A stretch of DNA of 64,000 nt. Source: Phycomyces nitens (Eukaryota > Mucoromycota > Mucoromycetes > Mucorales > Phycomycetaceae). The position numbers were made by a program, and so were the translations under genes. Where the stretch lies: assembly GCA_022702545.1 (NCBI GenBank), contig JAHRBC010000002.1, positions 5,456,001-5,520,000 on the forward strand. Direction: 5' to 3'. The notes below the pieces were generated by a model. The model did no database searches, had not been told where the DNA came from, and saw nothing but the letters and a program-made list of their open reading frames with translations. Below, piece after piece: positions 33,774 to 46,000 of the stretch (within the stretch, counting starts at the first letter, position 1; each line of letters starts with the position of its first letter).

Positions 33774-35294
33774 AGGCACTGAAGCCATCTCAAGACAAAA
33801 TAGAGGCTCAGCAGAATCCGAAGTTTGAACAAATTGAGTACACATCTAAACCAAAGGACCAAAGAGTATTTACGGTCAAGACAAAGAGTGATACCATAGA
33901 CTACATGACACCTCCAGAAGAAGAGCGCAAAGATATATTAATGAAAGCGCATCTCTTTGGACACTTTGGTGCAGAACACATAGTAGAATTGAATCACAAG
34001 AACGGTATACATTGGGCAAATATGATCCAAGATGCACTTGAATGTGTAAAAGAATGTCCGTCTTGTCAGAAATATAATATCACTAAGAAAGGCTATAATC
34101 CTCTAAGACCTATCCATGCATATGTACCAGGAGACCACTGGGCAATCGACCTAGCTGGCCCATTACATCCTACAACAGAGAGTAATGTATACCTATTTGT
34201 AATGGTAGACGTTTGCACACGCTTCTGCTTATTAAGAGCAATTCCGAACAAACAATCAGACACTATTGTCAAAACACTAGTACAGATATTTGGTGATTTC
34301 GGGTTTCCACGAATCATACAATCTGATAATGGCACAGAGTTCAAGAATGAACTGATGAAGAAATTACTACAGAATACAAGAGTCGATCATAGACTTGTAA
34401 CACCATACCACCCTAGAGCAAATGGCCTAGCAGAGAGATGGGTACAGACATCTATGCAAGTCATCAGAAAGATGGTAGCAGGAACTGGAAAAGATTGGGA
34501 CTATTATCTCCCAGCTGTACAATTGGCAATCAATAATAAGATGTAAAAAAGGTTAAATACTGCTCCATTTTCACTGATGTTTGCTAGACAAATGAACGCT
34601 TTTGAGGACTATAGAGATCCCAAATCTACACCATCGAAACCAATGACCTATGACGAACTTATCAAACGTATTGATCATATGGCAGAAGTTGTGTTTCCAG
34701 CCATTAAAGACAGAACCGATCGAATTACGGCCATACAAAAAGAAAAGTTTGATAGCACGCATCGAATTGCAAGAATTGACAATGGTAGTTATGTAATGAT
34801 CAAACTACCTACAAGAAGCAGCAAATTAGCTCCAGCATATCAAGGGCCATACACAGTAATCCGTCAAACCAAAGGAGGCTCATATGTATTACAAGATGAG
34901 ACAGGAGCACTCTTGCCTAGAGATTACCCACCATCGGATTTGAAATTGATATCGATGGATGAGGCAATACTCGAAGACGAACTGTTTGAAGTACAGGCAA
35001 TCATCAATCACAGAGGCAACGCTGGCAAGCGTGAGTTTCTGGTGAGATGGAAAGGATATGGACCAGAAAAAGATGCCTGGATCACACCGGATAAGTTTAC
35101 AGATCTCCAAACAATCCAAGAATATTGGGTACGCAGAGACAAACAGAATATCACGAATGAGCTTGTAGTAAAAAGACCAAGAGGACGTCCAAGAAAGGAC
35201 CAGACCAAGATTCTCAGTGCACAAAACAAAACAAACTCCATCTCCAAGAAGAACTACGATAATAGACGCCAAAGCAAGCGCTTAACTAAAGTCA

Positions 35295-35311
35295 AGTCTG
35301 GAGGGGGGTAA
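35295..35311 (+). other. Gypsy-2 3' polypurine tract
   Basis: AGTCTGGAGGGGGGTAA lies immediately before the TG of the 3' LTR at 35312, the expected primer for plus-strand synthesis. Confidence 0.8.
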
Positions 35312-36065
35312 TGTTGTATTTGGCATAATGGTATATCAGAGAAAAGTGATATATAAACCCACTCATCCCTTCTTCCGCTAAAGAATATTTTTTACGGAAA
35401 TTTGTATAACCGACACAAATTAGAACCAAATAAAATTTTTTCGCTATGAGTACCCCTGAGGGATTACACCCACAGGACAGGGCACACACGGTATGGCAAG
35501 GTAACACGCATAACCGTGCCCAGGCCACACCATTACGTCCAAAGAACAAATCTTTACACATTTTCACTGCCCCCAATTTTGACAAGAACATGATCATCGA
35601 TCTTGCATCCGCCGCATGGGCTAGTACCATCCATCCAATGAGTGTTTTGTTCAACCTTGGAAAACTCATTCCCGCAAAAGACGTGGATGATATCCTCTCC
35701 GACCATGTAGGACGGATGACTTCTTTGACTCTGCGATATACTCGATCCAAAGACCTTCTGGCAGAAGCATTTTTTGCTGACCCTTCCACTCGCACCAAAG
35801 CAACGTCCGACGGATTGGCCTACACTGGAAAAATGGGCTGGATTACTAGTGCACCAAGAGTACTTTAAGGTGTAGGAAATATAGGCCTTTTTTTCAACTC
35901 AGAAGATTTTTTTTATTCAAATAAAAAAAGACTTTTTAACAGATCCTATTGGTTCGGGCAAACAAGTAAAATACAATAGTTTTTTTTTGTCTATAAATTG
36001 ACAGCAAATAAAACATATGAAGCACTTGTTTCCTTTTTTATCTTACAATCGAATCACACAAAATA

Positions 36066-39000
36066 TGTCTTCTGCTTCCCAAAACAACACTGCCTGTTAC
36101 TGTAACAAATGCAATGGTAACCAAGAAGGGTTCTCTATGGTATCCAGACGCAATTATCAGCGTCATGCCAAAAGAGCAAGAATTGAAGAGGCTGGACAAA
36201 CTGAGAGTAGTATGTATTAATTTTATATTTACTGCGCAATAATAACCATTATTCTTTAATTGAACCTCAGGCACACAAAGTGTCATTATGGATGTTGATG
36301 TTGAGGGTAAAAAATATTTATTTGAAAACCAGTTTAAGGGCAATAAACTAATCTATTCCATATTTGTAGCAATCCCGATGTTTGAATCTGAATCCATGGA
36401 AACAATGGGCGGTCAGGCCAACCTACCTTTTTTGGATTCCGTCCCGATGTCTGACGATGATTTGGCTGACAATGAGGTCAATGGCGATGACACCGAGATT
36501 GCCAATGACAGCGACAATGGCAACAATGAAGAGAGTGATGTCGAGGAGATTGATGTTGAGGAGTTCAACGGCGAAGGTCAGTATTGAATAACTATCATAA
36601 AGAAGCATGCCGAAATTGAGTGTTAATAATTTTCCTTTTTTAAAACAGAACCCTTTGGTGCTCCTGGTATGCCCGAAAATCCAGTGCATAGGGCTATTGC
36701 CATTTTCGTTGTTCTTTTGCATCCCGTTATGCAGTCAACAAGGGCGCAGTTGTATTGATCCAGTTTGTCAATGAGCTCTTGATGGTTTATGGACAAGACT
36801 TTCAGCTACCAACAAGTCTTGCTGGTCTTCAGAAGATGACGGGTTTTAACAATATCACCAAAGATATCAAACGATTCGTTTCTTGCCCAGATTGCCACCA
36901 GATCTACGAAGAATCTATTTCCGTTCCTCCCTTGTGTAGCTCTGTGAAAATAGGCGCAAACATAACTTGTAACTGTGAGCTGAGAAAGAAGTCGACGTCT
37001 GGTGCCATGGTTCCAAAGAAAATCTTTGTGTATCAGTCCGTCAAAGATGCACTCAAGGTTCTCTTTCTTCGTCCTGGTTTCGAGCAGAAGATCGGCCTCT
37101 GGAACGACGAGCTGAAGGTGGCAGACACCATGTGTGACGTTTACGATGGCAAGATGTGGAAGGAGTTGAAAGACAGTGATGGTCTTTCATTTGTTGCCCG
37201 CCCTCGTTCTCTTCTGTTGACTCTCAACATCGACTGGTTTCAGCCCTTCGATGGTGTCACCCACTCCTCTGGTGCCATATATTTGGCAATCAACAACTTG
37301 CCCAGAGATGAAAGGTTCAAGCCAGAGAACGTCGTCTTGGTTGGGCTAATGCCTGGACCAAAGGAGCCCAAGTCGTATGAGATCAACAGCTATCTCAAGC
37401 CTTTGGTGGATGACCTTGAGCAGTTGTACGTTGGAATGACAATTCCAACCTTTGAGTATCGATCTGGAGCAACCGTCCGTGCTGCACTCCTAATGGTGGC
37501 ATGTGATATCCCAGCAGCCAGGAAAACGAGCGGATTCACATCCCACAATAGCACCAACGCCTGCTATAAATGCAGTCGTCAATTCAGTCGTCTTGCTGGG
37601 ACAAGCAGTGTGGACTTTCGTGGTTTCAACTATCTGGAGTGGTCTATTCGTCATGGTGTCGAAAACAGGGTGCATGCTGAGGTGTGGAAGAGTGCTAGTA
37701 CACCCTCAGAAAGGCATCAGCTGGAGATCGAAAATGGTGTTCGATGGTCGCAGCTGCATCGCCTTGGATACTTTGATCTAGTACGTGGAACGATCATTGA
37801 TCCCATGCACAATCTCTTTCTGGGCACGGCAAAGAGAATGATGGAAAAGTGGATTGCTGGTGGTGATATCAATAGTGGACAACTGAACGACATGCAGCAA
37901 ATCGCCAAGAAAATGACTCTCCCAGCCTCGTACAGTTCATTGACAGCGAAAATTGGAAAAGGGTTTTCATTTATGAAAGCTGACGAATGGAAGTCCTGGG
38001 TGCTGGCGTACTCTCCCGTCTTGCTGAAAGATGTTCTCAACAATGACAAGTTCAGAAACTGGATGGACTTTGTCGATGCCTGCCGTCTCCTTGTAAAGCC
38101 ATCCCTATCATTTGAAGAACTTGACGATGCCCATGACTACCTAGAGAAATTCTGTCAAAAGTGCGAGCGTCTTTACCCTCCTAGTGTCCTCACCTGCAAT
38201 ATGCATCTGCACCTCCATCTTCGCGAGACCATTCGTGATTTTGGACCAGTGTATGGCTATTGGCTCTTTGGGTTCGAGCGATACAATGGTTTGCTAAAGA
38301 ACGTGAGCACTAACAGAAAGGATAGTTTTGAGGCAACGTATATGAGGAATTTTGTTGAAGAATCGTACAAGGCCGATTATGTGCAAGCAGTCCTTGGATA
38401 CTCCAGTAAAATCCCATTCTCTTCTGTATTTGCCAAGCTCGTCTCCTCACCCACCCTTTCACCTGCCACTGTACCAGACACCCAACGCCGATTCAACTTG
38501 CAGCACTTCTTGGACTCTTCCTTGAATCCAGAGATCTCTGTTAATGGCAATGAACCTCTTCCTTCCTCGGCCTTTCCTCTGCAACTTGGAAAGACAACGT
38601 CAATGGGGGATGTAGACTATCCTCATTTGTTGAGTTACTACAGAGAGCAATATGGCATCGCCGAACTCACCAGCTATCAGGAAGCTTCTTCTCGGTTCTC
38701 ATTTGTAGACAATCAAATAACGAAGTTGAAGTCGATCGATCTACTTGGCCAAGTCTACCGTGGAGCAAATGGATTAGGCAACCATGGATCCTATATACAG
38801 GCGTTATATGTTGGTAGTAATGATCAGACAGTAAACGCATATACCGGCCAGATCCAATATCTCTTTATTCATAAGTTCACGCCGCCATCAACTAGTACCA
38901 ACCACTGGACTCGCATGGTTCATGAAAATCAACATGTATTCGCATTTGTTAGATGGTTTGCAACAACCTCTAACAGATCGCGTGAGGATGAAGGTGTTGA

Positions 39001-39154
39001 GGTTTGCAAAAATGAATATTCCATGCCTGATCATAACAGCATCTTGCCAGTACACAGGATTTTGTTAGAAGTTGCCATTGGAGAGCACATCACTCGAACT
39101 AATAAGAGAATGATGCTTGTCATCCCTCTTCCAAAAAATCTGTGCCTAATATAA
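36066..39154 (+). pseudogene. Tnp2-type transposase of element B
   Basis: Starts MSSASQNNTACYCNKC (ATG 36066) with a Cys-rich N-terminal motif and basic stretch RHAKRARIEE. Short introns near 36210-36271, 36308-36371 and 36577-36648 follow, then an acidic exon (36372-36576) and the long exon to 39154. A one-base deficit in a T run near 36712 shifts the frame between AIAIFVV and ASRYAVNKGAVV; whether this is decay or a tiny splice event is unclear. The main exon has LTLNIDWFQPFDGVTHSSG, a treble-Cys zone (CYKCSRQF), IIDPMHNLFLGTAKRMM and YWLFGFERYNGLLKN, matching the D, D and E blocks of CACTA transposases. The C-terminus (LPVHRILLEVAIG) corresponds to the tail of element A's protein. Otherwise it is intact. 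Confidence 0.8.
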
Positions 39155-39277
39155 AATAAAAAATATCTTCTTCTTTTAAAGATAACCAAAATTAAGGCAC
39201 CAAAAATATACTTTATATATATTGACGGTATTACGTTCTTGGGGAAGTGGGTGAGAAAATATAAACAACAACTTTAT

Positions 39278-40443
39278 TTATACATCGTTTCTAAAAGCCC
39301 ACTGTGGGAGGCGGGAAACCACGTCATTTGGGGCCGCTGAGTTTGACACACTCTTAAAAACCCGAGGCAAGAATTGATGGGAATGCAAACCCATTCCATC
39401 AAGGACATGAGAGTCAACAATAGTGATGAGTCTATTAAACTGAAATACAAGTATTAATATTTTATATAACAATTCAGACACGTAACCCAGTTATTGCCTT
39501 ATTATTATTTACCTCATCACTTCTCCATCCTGGGCGAACAGTACGGATGACACGTTTGGTGCCACTTTCAGATGTCTCTACATCAGATTCACCCTCGGAC
39601 ATTGCCTCCCTTATGATCATGTTGGCACAATCTTTGCCCATCATCTCATTGATTGCGTCCTCATTGTCAAGGTAGGCATTCAAGCGCCGAGAATGGCTCT
39701 AAAATTCTCAGTTAATACTGCTTCTTTGATATTAAATATTTATTAGTTATTTAAAGTATATCTTACCTCGCCTGCACGGTTTGCCCTTCTTGAACGAGTG
39801 TTCACGGCAGCTTTTGCCGAAGAAGACTTCTTGTCTTTGGAACTTTGGCTCCTGAAGTTGGTGTGAAGATTCTTGTGCAAGTCACTTCTCCTCATTCCCT
39901 TGCTCTCAAACTTGGGCTCCAAGTAGTTGAGAATCCTAACAACTAACTCCTTGTTTGGACTTTGGTTGAAAGGAACGTCTGTATTCCACCTTGGCTTGTT
40001 ATTGTTTGCCAAGATCTCTGCAGTTATTCTCGACGAAAACTTTGGCTTCCACATATATTTGCGAATCGCCGTCTGACACAGTATATGAGATAATGAATTG
40101 ATAACATACTATATAATTTGCTACTTACATAGACATCGTTGTTTGTCTGCTTGGTTGGCACAACTGGTAGAAGAGCAACAGGTGCAACAGGAATGGCAGG
40201 AGAGTTGACAAGAGCAGTGTTATGGGCACTACCCAATGCACCAATTGCTCTAATGGCTGAAGCATTACCAGCCACAACAACGTTGAGTTGAGCCTTTACA
40301 GACCCCACTTGCACTTCGACGTTTGTCATTTTGCCTTCCATCTCGGAAAGCTTTGCCATAATCTGTTCCATGTCAGGAGCAGGAGCAGAAGTAGGACCAG
40401 CAGGAGTGGGACGAGGAGCAATTGTTCTTCTTTGGTTAACCAT
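39278..40443 (-). CDS. Accessory protein of element B (TnpA-like, coiled coil)
   Basis: Minus strand, ATG at 40443 (MVNQRRTIAPRPTPAG), four exons: 40131-40443, about 39767-40071, about 39516-39698 and 39278-39440. The splice joins read NNDVY to TAIRKYMWKP, RRANRAGE to SHSRRLNAYL, and GWRSDE to FNRLITIVDS. The N-terminal third is Pro/Ala rich, followed by a coiled coil (MEQIMAKLSEMEGKMTNVEV). The middle contains a basic region (SQSSKDKKSSSAKAAVNTR), and the third exon has an acidic MSEGESDVETSESG followed by a VRPGWRSDE motif. CACTA elements usually encode a second DNA-binding protein beside the transposase; I infer that role here. It is convergent with the transposase. I see no stops within the exons. 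Confidence 0.6.
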
Positions 40444-40555
40444 TTTCTAGAATATGATAAAGTATATTTCGATTATAATTATTAGTTTTTGTTCAATTGA
40501 AATAAAAATAGATATAATATACGTACAAAAACTGTTTGGGTGAGTGAGTAAGTAA

Positions 40556-40579
40556 GTGTGTGTGTGTGTGTGTGTGTGT
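40556..40579. repeat. (GT)n microsatellite
   Basis: About eleven GT dinucleotides in a row, upstream of the accessory gene start. Confidence 0.9.
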
Positions 40580-40877
40580 AAAGGTAAGAGAGGTTGAATA
40601 TCAAAAAGGCCGTTATATATAGGCATTTTGAATGACTATAAAGATGTTCCTCTATTGTCTTGAAGCACTGAGATGCAAATCGGCCTTGATATTGTTTTTG
40701 GGCTCAATCCATCATGCTTTCCGCAGCATGCTTCAAAGGTGAAAAAATTTCAGACTCTCTCCTTTTTCTTTGGTTCCCTTTATTTTTCCTTTTGTTTGCT
40801 TTTTTGATATCGGCGCCTTTCTCTGGTAAGACATTTTTTATACCTCTTTATACACACAAATTAATCTCTTTTCATAG

Positions 40878-41610
40878 ATGTGCGCTCCCATTCCAACTCA
40901 TCCTTTCCACAATGGCCATCTAGACAAATACTCACTGGCCGCATTCACTGGTACCATCATCATGATAAAAATTATTTTCACTTTCTCTCTTAGATTGGCC
41001 AAACAACTTATGTAAGGATGCCATCGGCACCAGGTAAATTTTTTCTTTCAATCATACTTGTTCCCTCTCTGACTCTATTCCATTGTAGACTGCCCTTTCT
41101 ATTCACGCCATCGGCCTCCTCCATCATTCGCGATTGTAATCATAAAGGTAATATTCTTTATAAATCTCTTTTTACTTATCTAAAATATTATTCAGACTAT
41201 TTATTAATAATTATTATGTGTTTTATAGACTCACTTGGGCTTCCTTTGCACACCATGCCCCCTACTTTGATAACCCATTTGGCTCCTGGTATGTAAATTA
41301 AATATATCATCACTCTGTTCACCCATATTAATTTTTATTCTCTTTTTTATAGTAAAACCCGCCACACAGCCCATCCAGCCTTACAATTCAAGTCCCCTTT
41401 GCGCACTCTTGCCCATCTCTTGCAATGTAAGTATCTTTTGACACACAAAAATTTTCTCTTTGTACCCCATATCATTAACACTTCTTTTATCTTTTACAGA
41501 ACACTCCCGCAACCCAAAAAATCACTGGATATTCATATTTTTGCAGGTATTTTTTATGTAGAAAAATATTCCATCCAAATAGCAGCAGGCAACCGGGTAG
41601 AAACGGCTAG
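40878..41610 (+). CDS. Six-exon gene of unknown function inside element B
   Basis: Exons 40878-40950, 40994-41033, 41089-41147, 41229-41288, 41353-41426 and 41500-41610 are separated by five introns of 43-81 bp, all with GT donors and TAG or CAG acceptors. Joined in phase they give one open frame of 138 codons plus TAG. It starts MCAPIPTHPFHNGH, passes LPFLFTPSASSIIRD and SLGLPLHTMPPTLITHLAP, and ends HPNSSRQPGRNG. The exons are GC-richer than the T-rich introns. The ATG follows directly on an acceptor-like CATAG; an upstream exon at 40714-40825 (MLSAACFKGEKIS, hydrophobic) exists but joins in another frame, so the true 5' end is open. I recognise no family. It may be a third gene of element B or a captured host fragment. 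Confidence 0.45.
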
Positions 41611-43066
41611 GCCATAGGAATAGGCGTAATAGTAGACCCTAAACCTAGAAACATTCTATTCTTTCTAATAAAAATAAAAACGTAAAACATTACCAATCAA
41701 TTATAAATGGGAAATCAAATAATGGGTGATATATTATTGGTCAAAAAGAATAAAGAAGATTAAATACTACACTATGAGGATGAAAAAAGTGTAGTAAAGA
41801 TGTAAAATACTACAGTGTTATTCTCTCAAAATAGATTCTTTCAAAACGGAACCGCACATTTAAATGCTTAATCCCCCCATAACCTAATTAGATATACCCG
41901 CCGAAAGTGCTACTGGACCTCAGCTGCAGCACCTCTTTCAATAATTATGCTAGCAATTATCACGACATACTGCTAGCAGCTAAGACCAGGTTGTTCTCAA
42001 GCGGAATTATATGTAGAGTCTATCATAATTCAGGTAATTACACTATTGTTTACTTATCTTTCCGCACTGGTAATCAAGCCCGTTTTTCCAGTGCTATCAG
42101 AACACCCGAATCGTTGCTACACCAAGATTGCCTTCCACCAGCCACATCGTTAAGGTTAATCTTTACCGCATCAATGCCTGTGACCCTAGCACGGATCTAC
42201 TTGAGCCCATCGAAAATGCATTCCGGCCTTTTGGAAAAATTGTCCAACTGCGAGCTTATCTTTCACACCGTGGTACTTTCTGCGGTGAAGCCACCCTCTT
42301 CTTAGACACCTCTGGACAAGATGAGGTCCGCCCTCTCCCAAGTCGCCTCCATCTTGGTGGCTCTCTTTCCTGTCTTGCTGAGCTCCGCTCCAAAGATATT
42401 GCACCTGTGTGTGGATACTGCCGGGAGGAAGGACACTACTTGCGCTCCTGCACAAAACGTCCTCCCCGAGCACCTCGTTGCAAAAGATGTGGTGTTCTTG
42501 GCCACACAATTGAAAGTCGGGAATGCCCCACCCATCCAGACAACATTGAAGCTGAGAGGGCTGCCCAAGAGAAGCACCAGTTTGCACTTGCCGAAGCTGA
42601 GTTCTTCCGGGCACGTCAAAACCCAATCACCATGACAGAGACACCTCTGTCTCAAACAGTCTCGCCCATACTGACCGAATCTGCAGTCTCGCTCGTCTCG
42701 ACACCTCCTCCCACAAACAAAATCCATCGCCGCTCCATGTCTGTAATGAATACTCGTGCCATGGCGACAAAACAACTGGCTATAAAGAATAGCATTGACC
42801 CAATTCCCACGGATACCCCCATGTATGATCCTTCTGGCCGTGGACTCAATTCCAGTAAACACTCGAAGGCTGCTCGAGGTTTACCTAGTAGCGATGATGG
42901 TATAAACCACCCCACCTTTACTGATGACGAACTCCAACAGTCTCTTCTTGAGACTACTCTTCTGACCCGCTCACAAGGCGCAACCCCATATATTGACCTC
43001 GACGGTAACACCCCTATGCACGATGTAACTAAAAAGTCTGACCGCTCAGGTCAGCCAAATTTATAA

Positions 43067-46000
43067 ATGAATGCACAACATCTCCGCATAGGAACCTTGA
43101 ATGTTCGAGGTCTCCTCTCTACCATTAATAACCCGCAATCCCAAAAACTTCTTTTCATCCGCCATCTTCGAACACTTTCCCCTTCACTTTCATTACTCGC
43201 TCTTCAAGAGACTCATTTACTCCCTGAACATCACTCATCTATCAACCTTATTTTTCAAGCACAGGCCAGCTTATGGACCCCACACTGCGGCCTCGTCTCT
43301 TTCGATCCTCTCCTACAGTTCTCTCAACTCTACGTTTCCCCTGATAACCGTGCACTCGTTGTCAAGGTTACACACACCGATCACCATGTTGACCCTTTTG
43401 CAATTGTGGTCATCTATGCACCTAATATTCCATCCCACCGTCGTACCTTCTTCTCTTCCTTAGCACATACTCTCCCTACTGTTATTCCTTCTCTACCTGC
43501 CTTTGTTCTTGGGGACTTTAACTGTGATCTTGGTCATCGTCGCAGTCACCCTTCTGACTGGAAAGGATACATAGAGGGTAATTGCATAGATGCCATCACC
43601 AGTTCCTCTTCGCCCCCAATACCCACTTTTCACAGCTCACGCACACGCACACGTATCGACTACATCTTCCGTCCAAAAAGCATTGTTACCAAACATCCTG
43701 AAGTAACATTCATCAATCCGTCCTGGACTGATCACTGCCTACTTGCCGTATCCATTCCTTTCTCTCGCTCACCAGGTCCAGGGGTCTGGCGATTCAACAC
43801 TCACTATCTTTCACATGAAGCTTTTGATACTCTACTTACCGACCTTCTGGATAAGGCTGATTCCTTTCTCTCATCTGACATGTCCCCTGGTGCTCGCTGG
43901 GATAGTATCAAGCAGGCCATCAAACAGCTCGCTCTCTCTTATTCTAAACGGGTTCAACGTCAACTTCGAAAGCATGAACGTCATCTTCATCGCGCTAGAA
44001 ATGAACTAGCCATCCATACTTGCTCTCCTCAACTTCTTCACATCGAAAATGAGCTTGCCGCCATACAATTGACCCGAGCATCCACTTTGGCTACCAGATC
44101 TGGTGCTAAATGGTGCGAATCTGGTGAGACATCGTCCAAATACTTCTTTCGTGTGCTCAAACAGCGAGCTGCGGCAAAAACCATCTCTTCACTTGTTGAT
44201 CCTGTCACTGGTGTGGTCTACACTTCTTCTGCGGATTTGCTTGGTCATACTCGTTCTTTTTACCAATCTCTTTACTCGACGGATCCCATAGATTTTTCTG
44301 CTGCACACACCCTCATCGACAATTTCCCACCTTCTGCCCATCTTCCTGCCGACGACTCCGCGTATCTCATTGCTGATGTAACAATGGACGACATCCTAAC
44401 TGTGCTAAAAGCCACGCCCACCAACTCCAGTCCCGGCATGGATGGTTTGCCATATCCATTGTGGTATCGGCTCTTCTCCCACCCAACCATCAAGAACCTT
44501 GCAGTTCAGGTATATAACGATGCTATGCGTGGTGTTTTCCCTCCCTCATGGCTAGAGACTGTCCTCGTTCTCCTCCCCAAGGCTGGCAACACAACCTCCC
44601 TCCGCAACTGGCGACCAATCTCTCTGATAAACTGTGATGCTAAGCTGTTCACCAAAATGCTTACATCCCGTTTACGTTATGGGATTGGCCCACTTATCAC
44701 ACCATTCCAAACTGGGTTTATGGCAGAGCGGTTTATCGCAGACAATGGACTGCTAACACGTCTCGCCATGTCGCACGCCCAACTCACGAAGGACCCATGT
44801 GTCGGCCTCCTTTTGGATCAGGAGAAGGCCTATGACCGGGTCCACCCTGCCTATCTTTGTCTGGTAATGGCCAGGACCGGATTTCCAACTATGCTTATAG
44901 ACTCTATCTGTGGCCTTTTCTTCTCCACTCAGATCCATGTAAATGTGAATGGTCATATATCCTCCTCGTTTCCACAGAACCGGGGACTACGTCAAGGTGA
45001 TCCGCTCTCTCCCTTGCTCTTCAACTTGGCTTTCGAACCTTTGCTTAGGTCCATTATTGCTTCTCCTTCAATTAGTGGTTTCCGGTTTTTGGTCCCGCCA
45101 TCTCTCTCATCGTTCTCTCCAAATATCTCACCCCCTCCACTAAAACTTCTTGCGTATGCAGATGACCTTATTGTTTTTCTATCATCGCCTACCGAGATGA
45201 GCGCTTTACTCAACCTCTTGTATACATTTGGCCTAGCATCTAATGCAAAAGTCAACCTCCACAAGACAGTTGCTGTTGCCATGTCAGGACAGTTCCATCC
45301 GGATTGGGGCCCTGCACTTGATGCTGCTAATATCCACAGCCGCCATGACCGACACTCTGCCACTGACCTCGCATCCATCTCAACTAGAAGCCTTTCGTGC
45401 AGCCCTTTTGGTCAAGCTTGGGAATCATTGCACGCTTCTATCACAAAGACGTTTGTCCGTACGAGGTAAAAGTATTGTGGCGAACTCCCTTCTTCTCAGC
45501 ACGGTATGGCATGTGCTATACGTGACTCCTGCCCCACTCGCTTTCTTTGCTGCCATTCGCACACATATTCGCTCATTCCTTCGCCTGGGTTTCGGTAGCC
45601 CCAGCTGGTCTCTTCTTTGTCTGCCACGAAAATCCGGGGGCCTAGGTCTGATTGATCCTGATCATCAACAAAGAGCTCTTCAATTGAGATGGATTCTTCC
45701 GATATTACACTTCGACTCTTTTTCTTCCACATCTTTTCTGTTGCCTTACCTAGAATTTCTCATCCCATTACACTTTCGGGCTCCTTCTGCTGGTATTGCA
45801 CTTTTGTTTCCCTGCAGTGCTTCGATCTGTCCAACTTCACTTCTTCCACTGCATCGAGCTAGTTTCTCACTACTTCCGATCTCACTCCCACCCAACATAC
45901 GCCTCTCGCCATCGGTAGTTCAGCACTTTCCTTTGGACTCTATATGGACACATCTACCACCTTTCGTCGAATCCTCTTTGAACCTCAAAACCATTCGTGT

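Larger units (their letters stand above)
30563..35311 (+). pseudogene. Gypsy-2 gag-pol polyprotein with chromodomain, two nonsense codons
   Basis: One reading frame from the ATG at 30563 to the stop just before the 3' LTR, broken only by TAG at 30896 (after DDANE) and TAA at 34544 (after AINNKM, where gypsy-1 has AKVTKR). Domains: gag with variant knuckle CYHCHRQWSPGHTC; protease DSGAEVSCIS (residue about 472); reverse transcriptase FVDDIVIFS (about 794); RNase H ATDASNLGIGA (about 942); integrase AIDLAGP, SDNGTEF and GLAERWV; C-terminal chromodomain EFLVRWKGYGPEKDAW and a Lys/Arg-rich tail. It is clearly related to gypsy-1 but a separate family. The first stop lies in gag, so no pol product would be made without readthrough or help in trans. 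Confidence 0.93.
35863..41909 (+). mobile_element. Second Tnp2/CACTA-type element (element B), inserted in LINE ORF1
   Basis: Its limits are set by where LINE ORF1 breaks and resumes. The right end, reverse-complemented, starts CACTTTCGGCGGGTATA; the left end reads CTTTAAGGTGTAGG, similar but lacking AC. Flanks are GTA at 35860-35862 and CTA at 41910-41912, a 3-bp target duplication with one mismatch; removing it restores LINE ORF1. The element holds a plus-strand transposase, a minus-strand accessory gene and a six-exon plus-strand gene. The boundaries could be off by a few bases. Confidence 0.75.
35446..43066 (+). pseudogene. LINE ORF1 (RNA-binding, two CCHC knuckles), interrupted by element B
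   Basis: The N-terminal part starts at the ATG 35446 (MSTPEGLHPQDRAHTVW) and runs to the insertion at 35862 (ITSAPRV). The frame continues right of element B from 41913 (LDLSCSTSFNNYA), giving ITSAPRV-LDLSCS across the junction. A frameshift follows between about 42104 and 42127: the upstream frame reads FRTGNQARFSSAIRTP and the downstream frame reads STSHIVKVNLYRINA. Downstream are an RRM-like stretch (FRPFGKIVQLRAYL) and two zinc knuckles, CGYCREEGHYLRSC and CKRCGVLGHTIESREC, then a Ser/Thr/Pro-rich tail. The product would coat LINE RNA. The stop TAA (43064-43066) directly abuts the ORF2 ATG. Confidence 0.85.
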
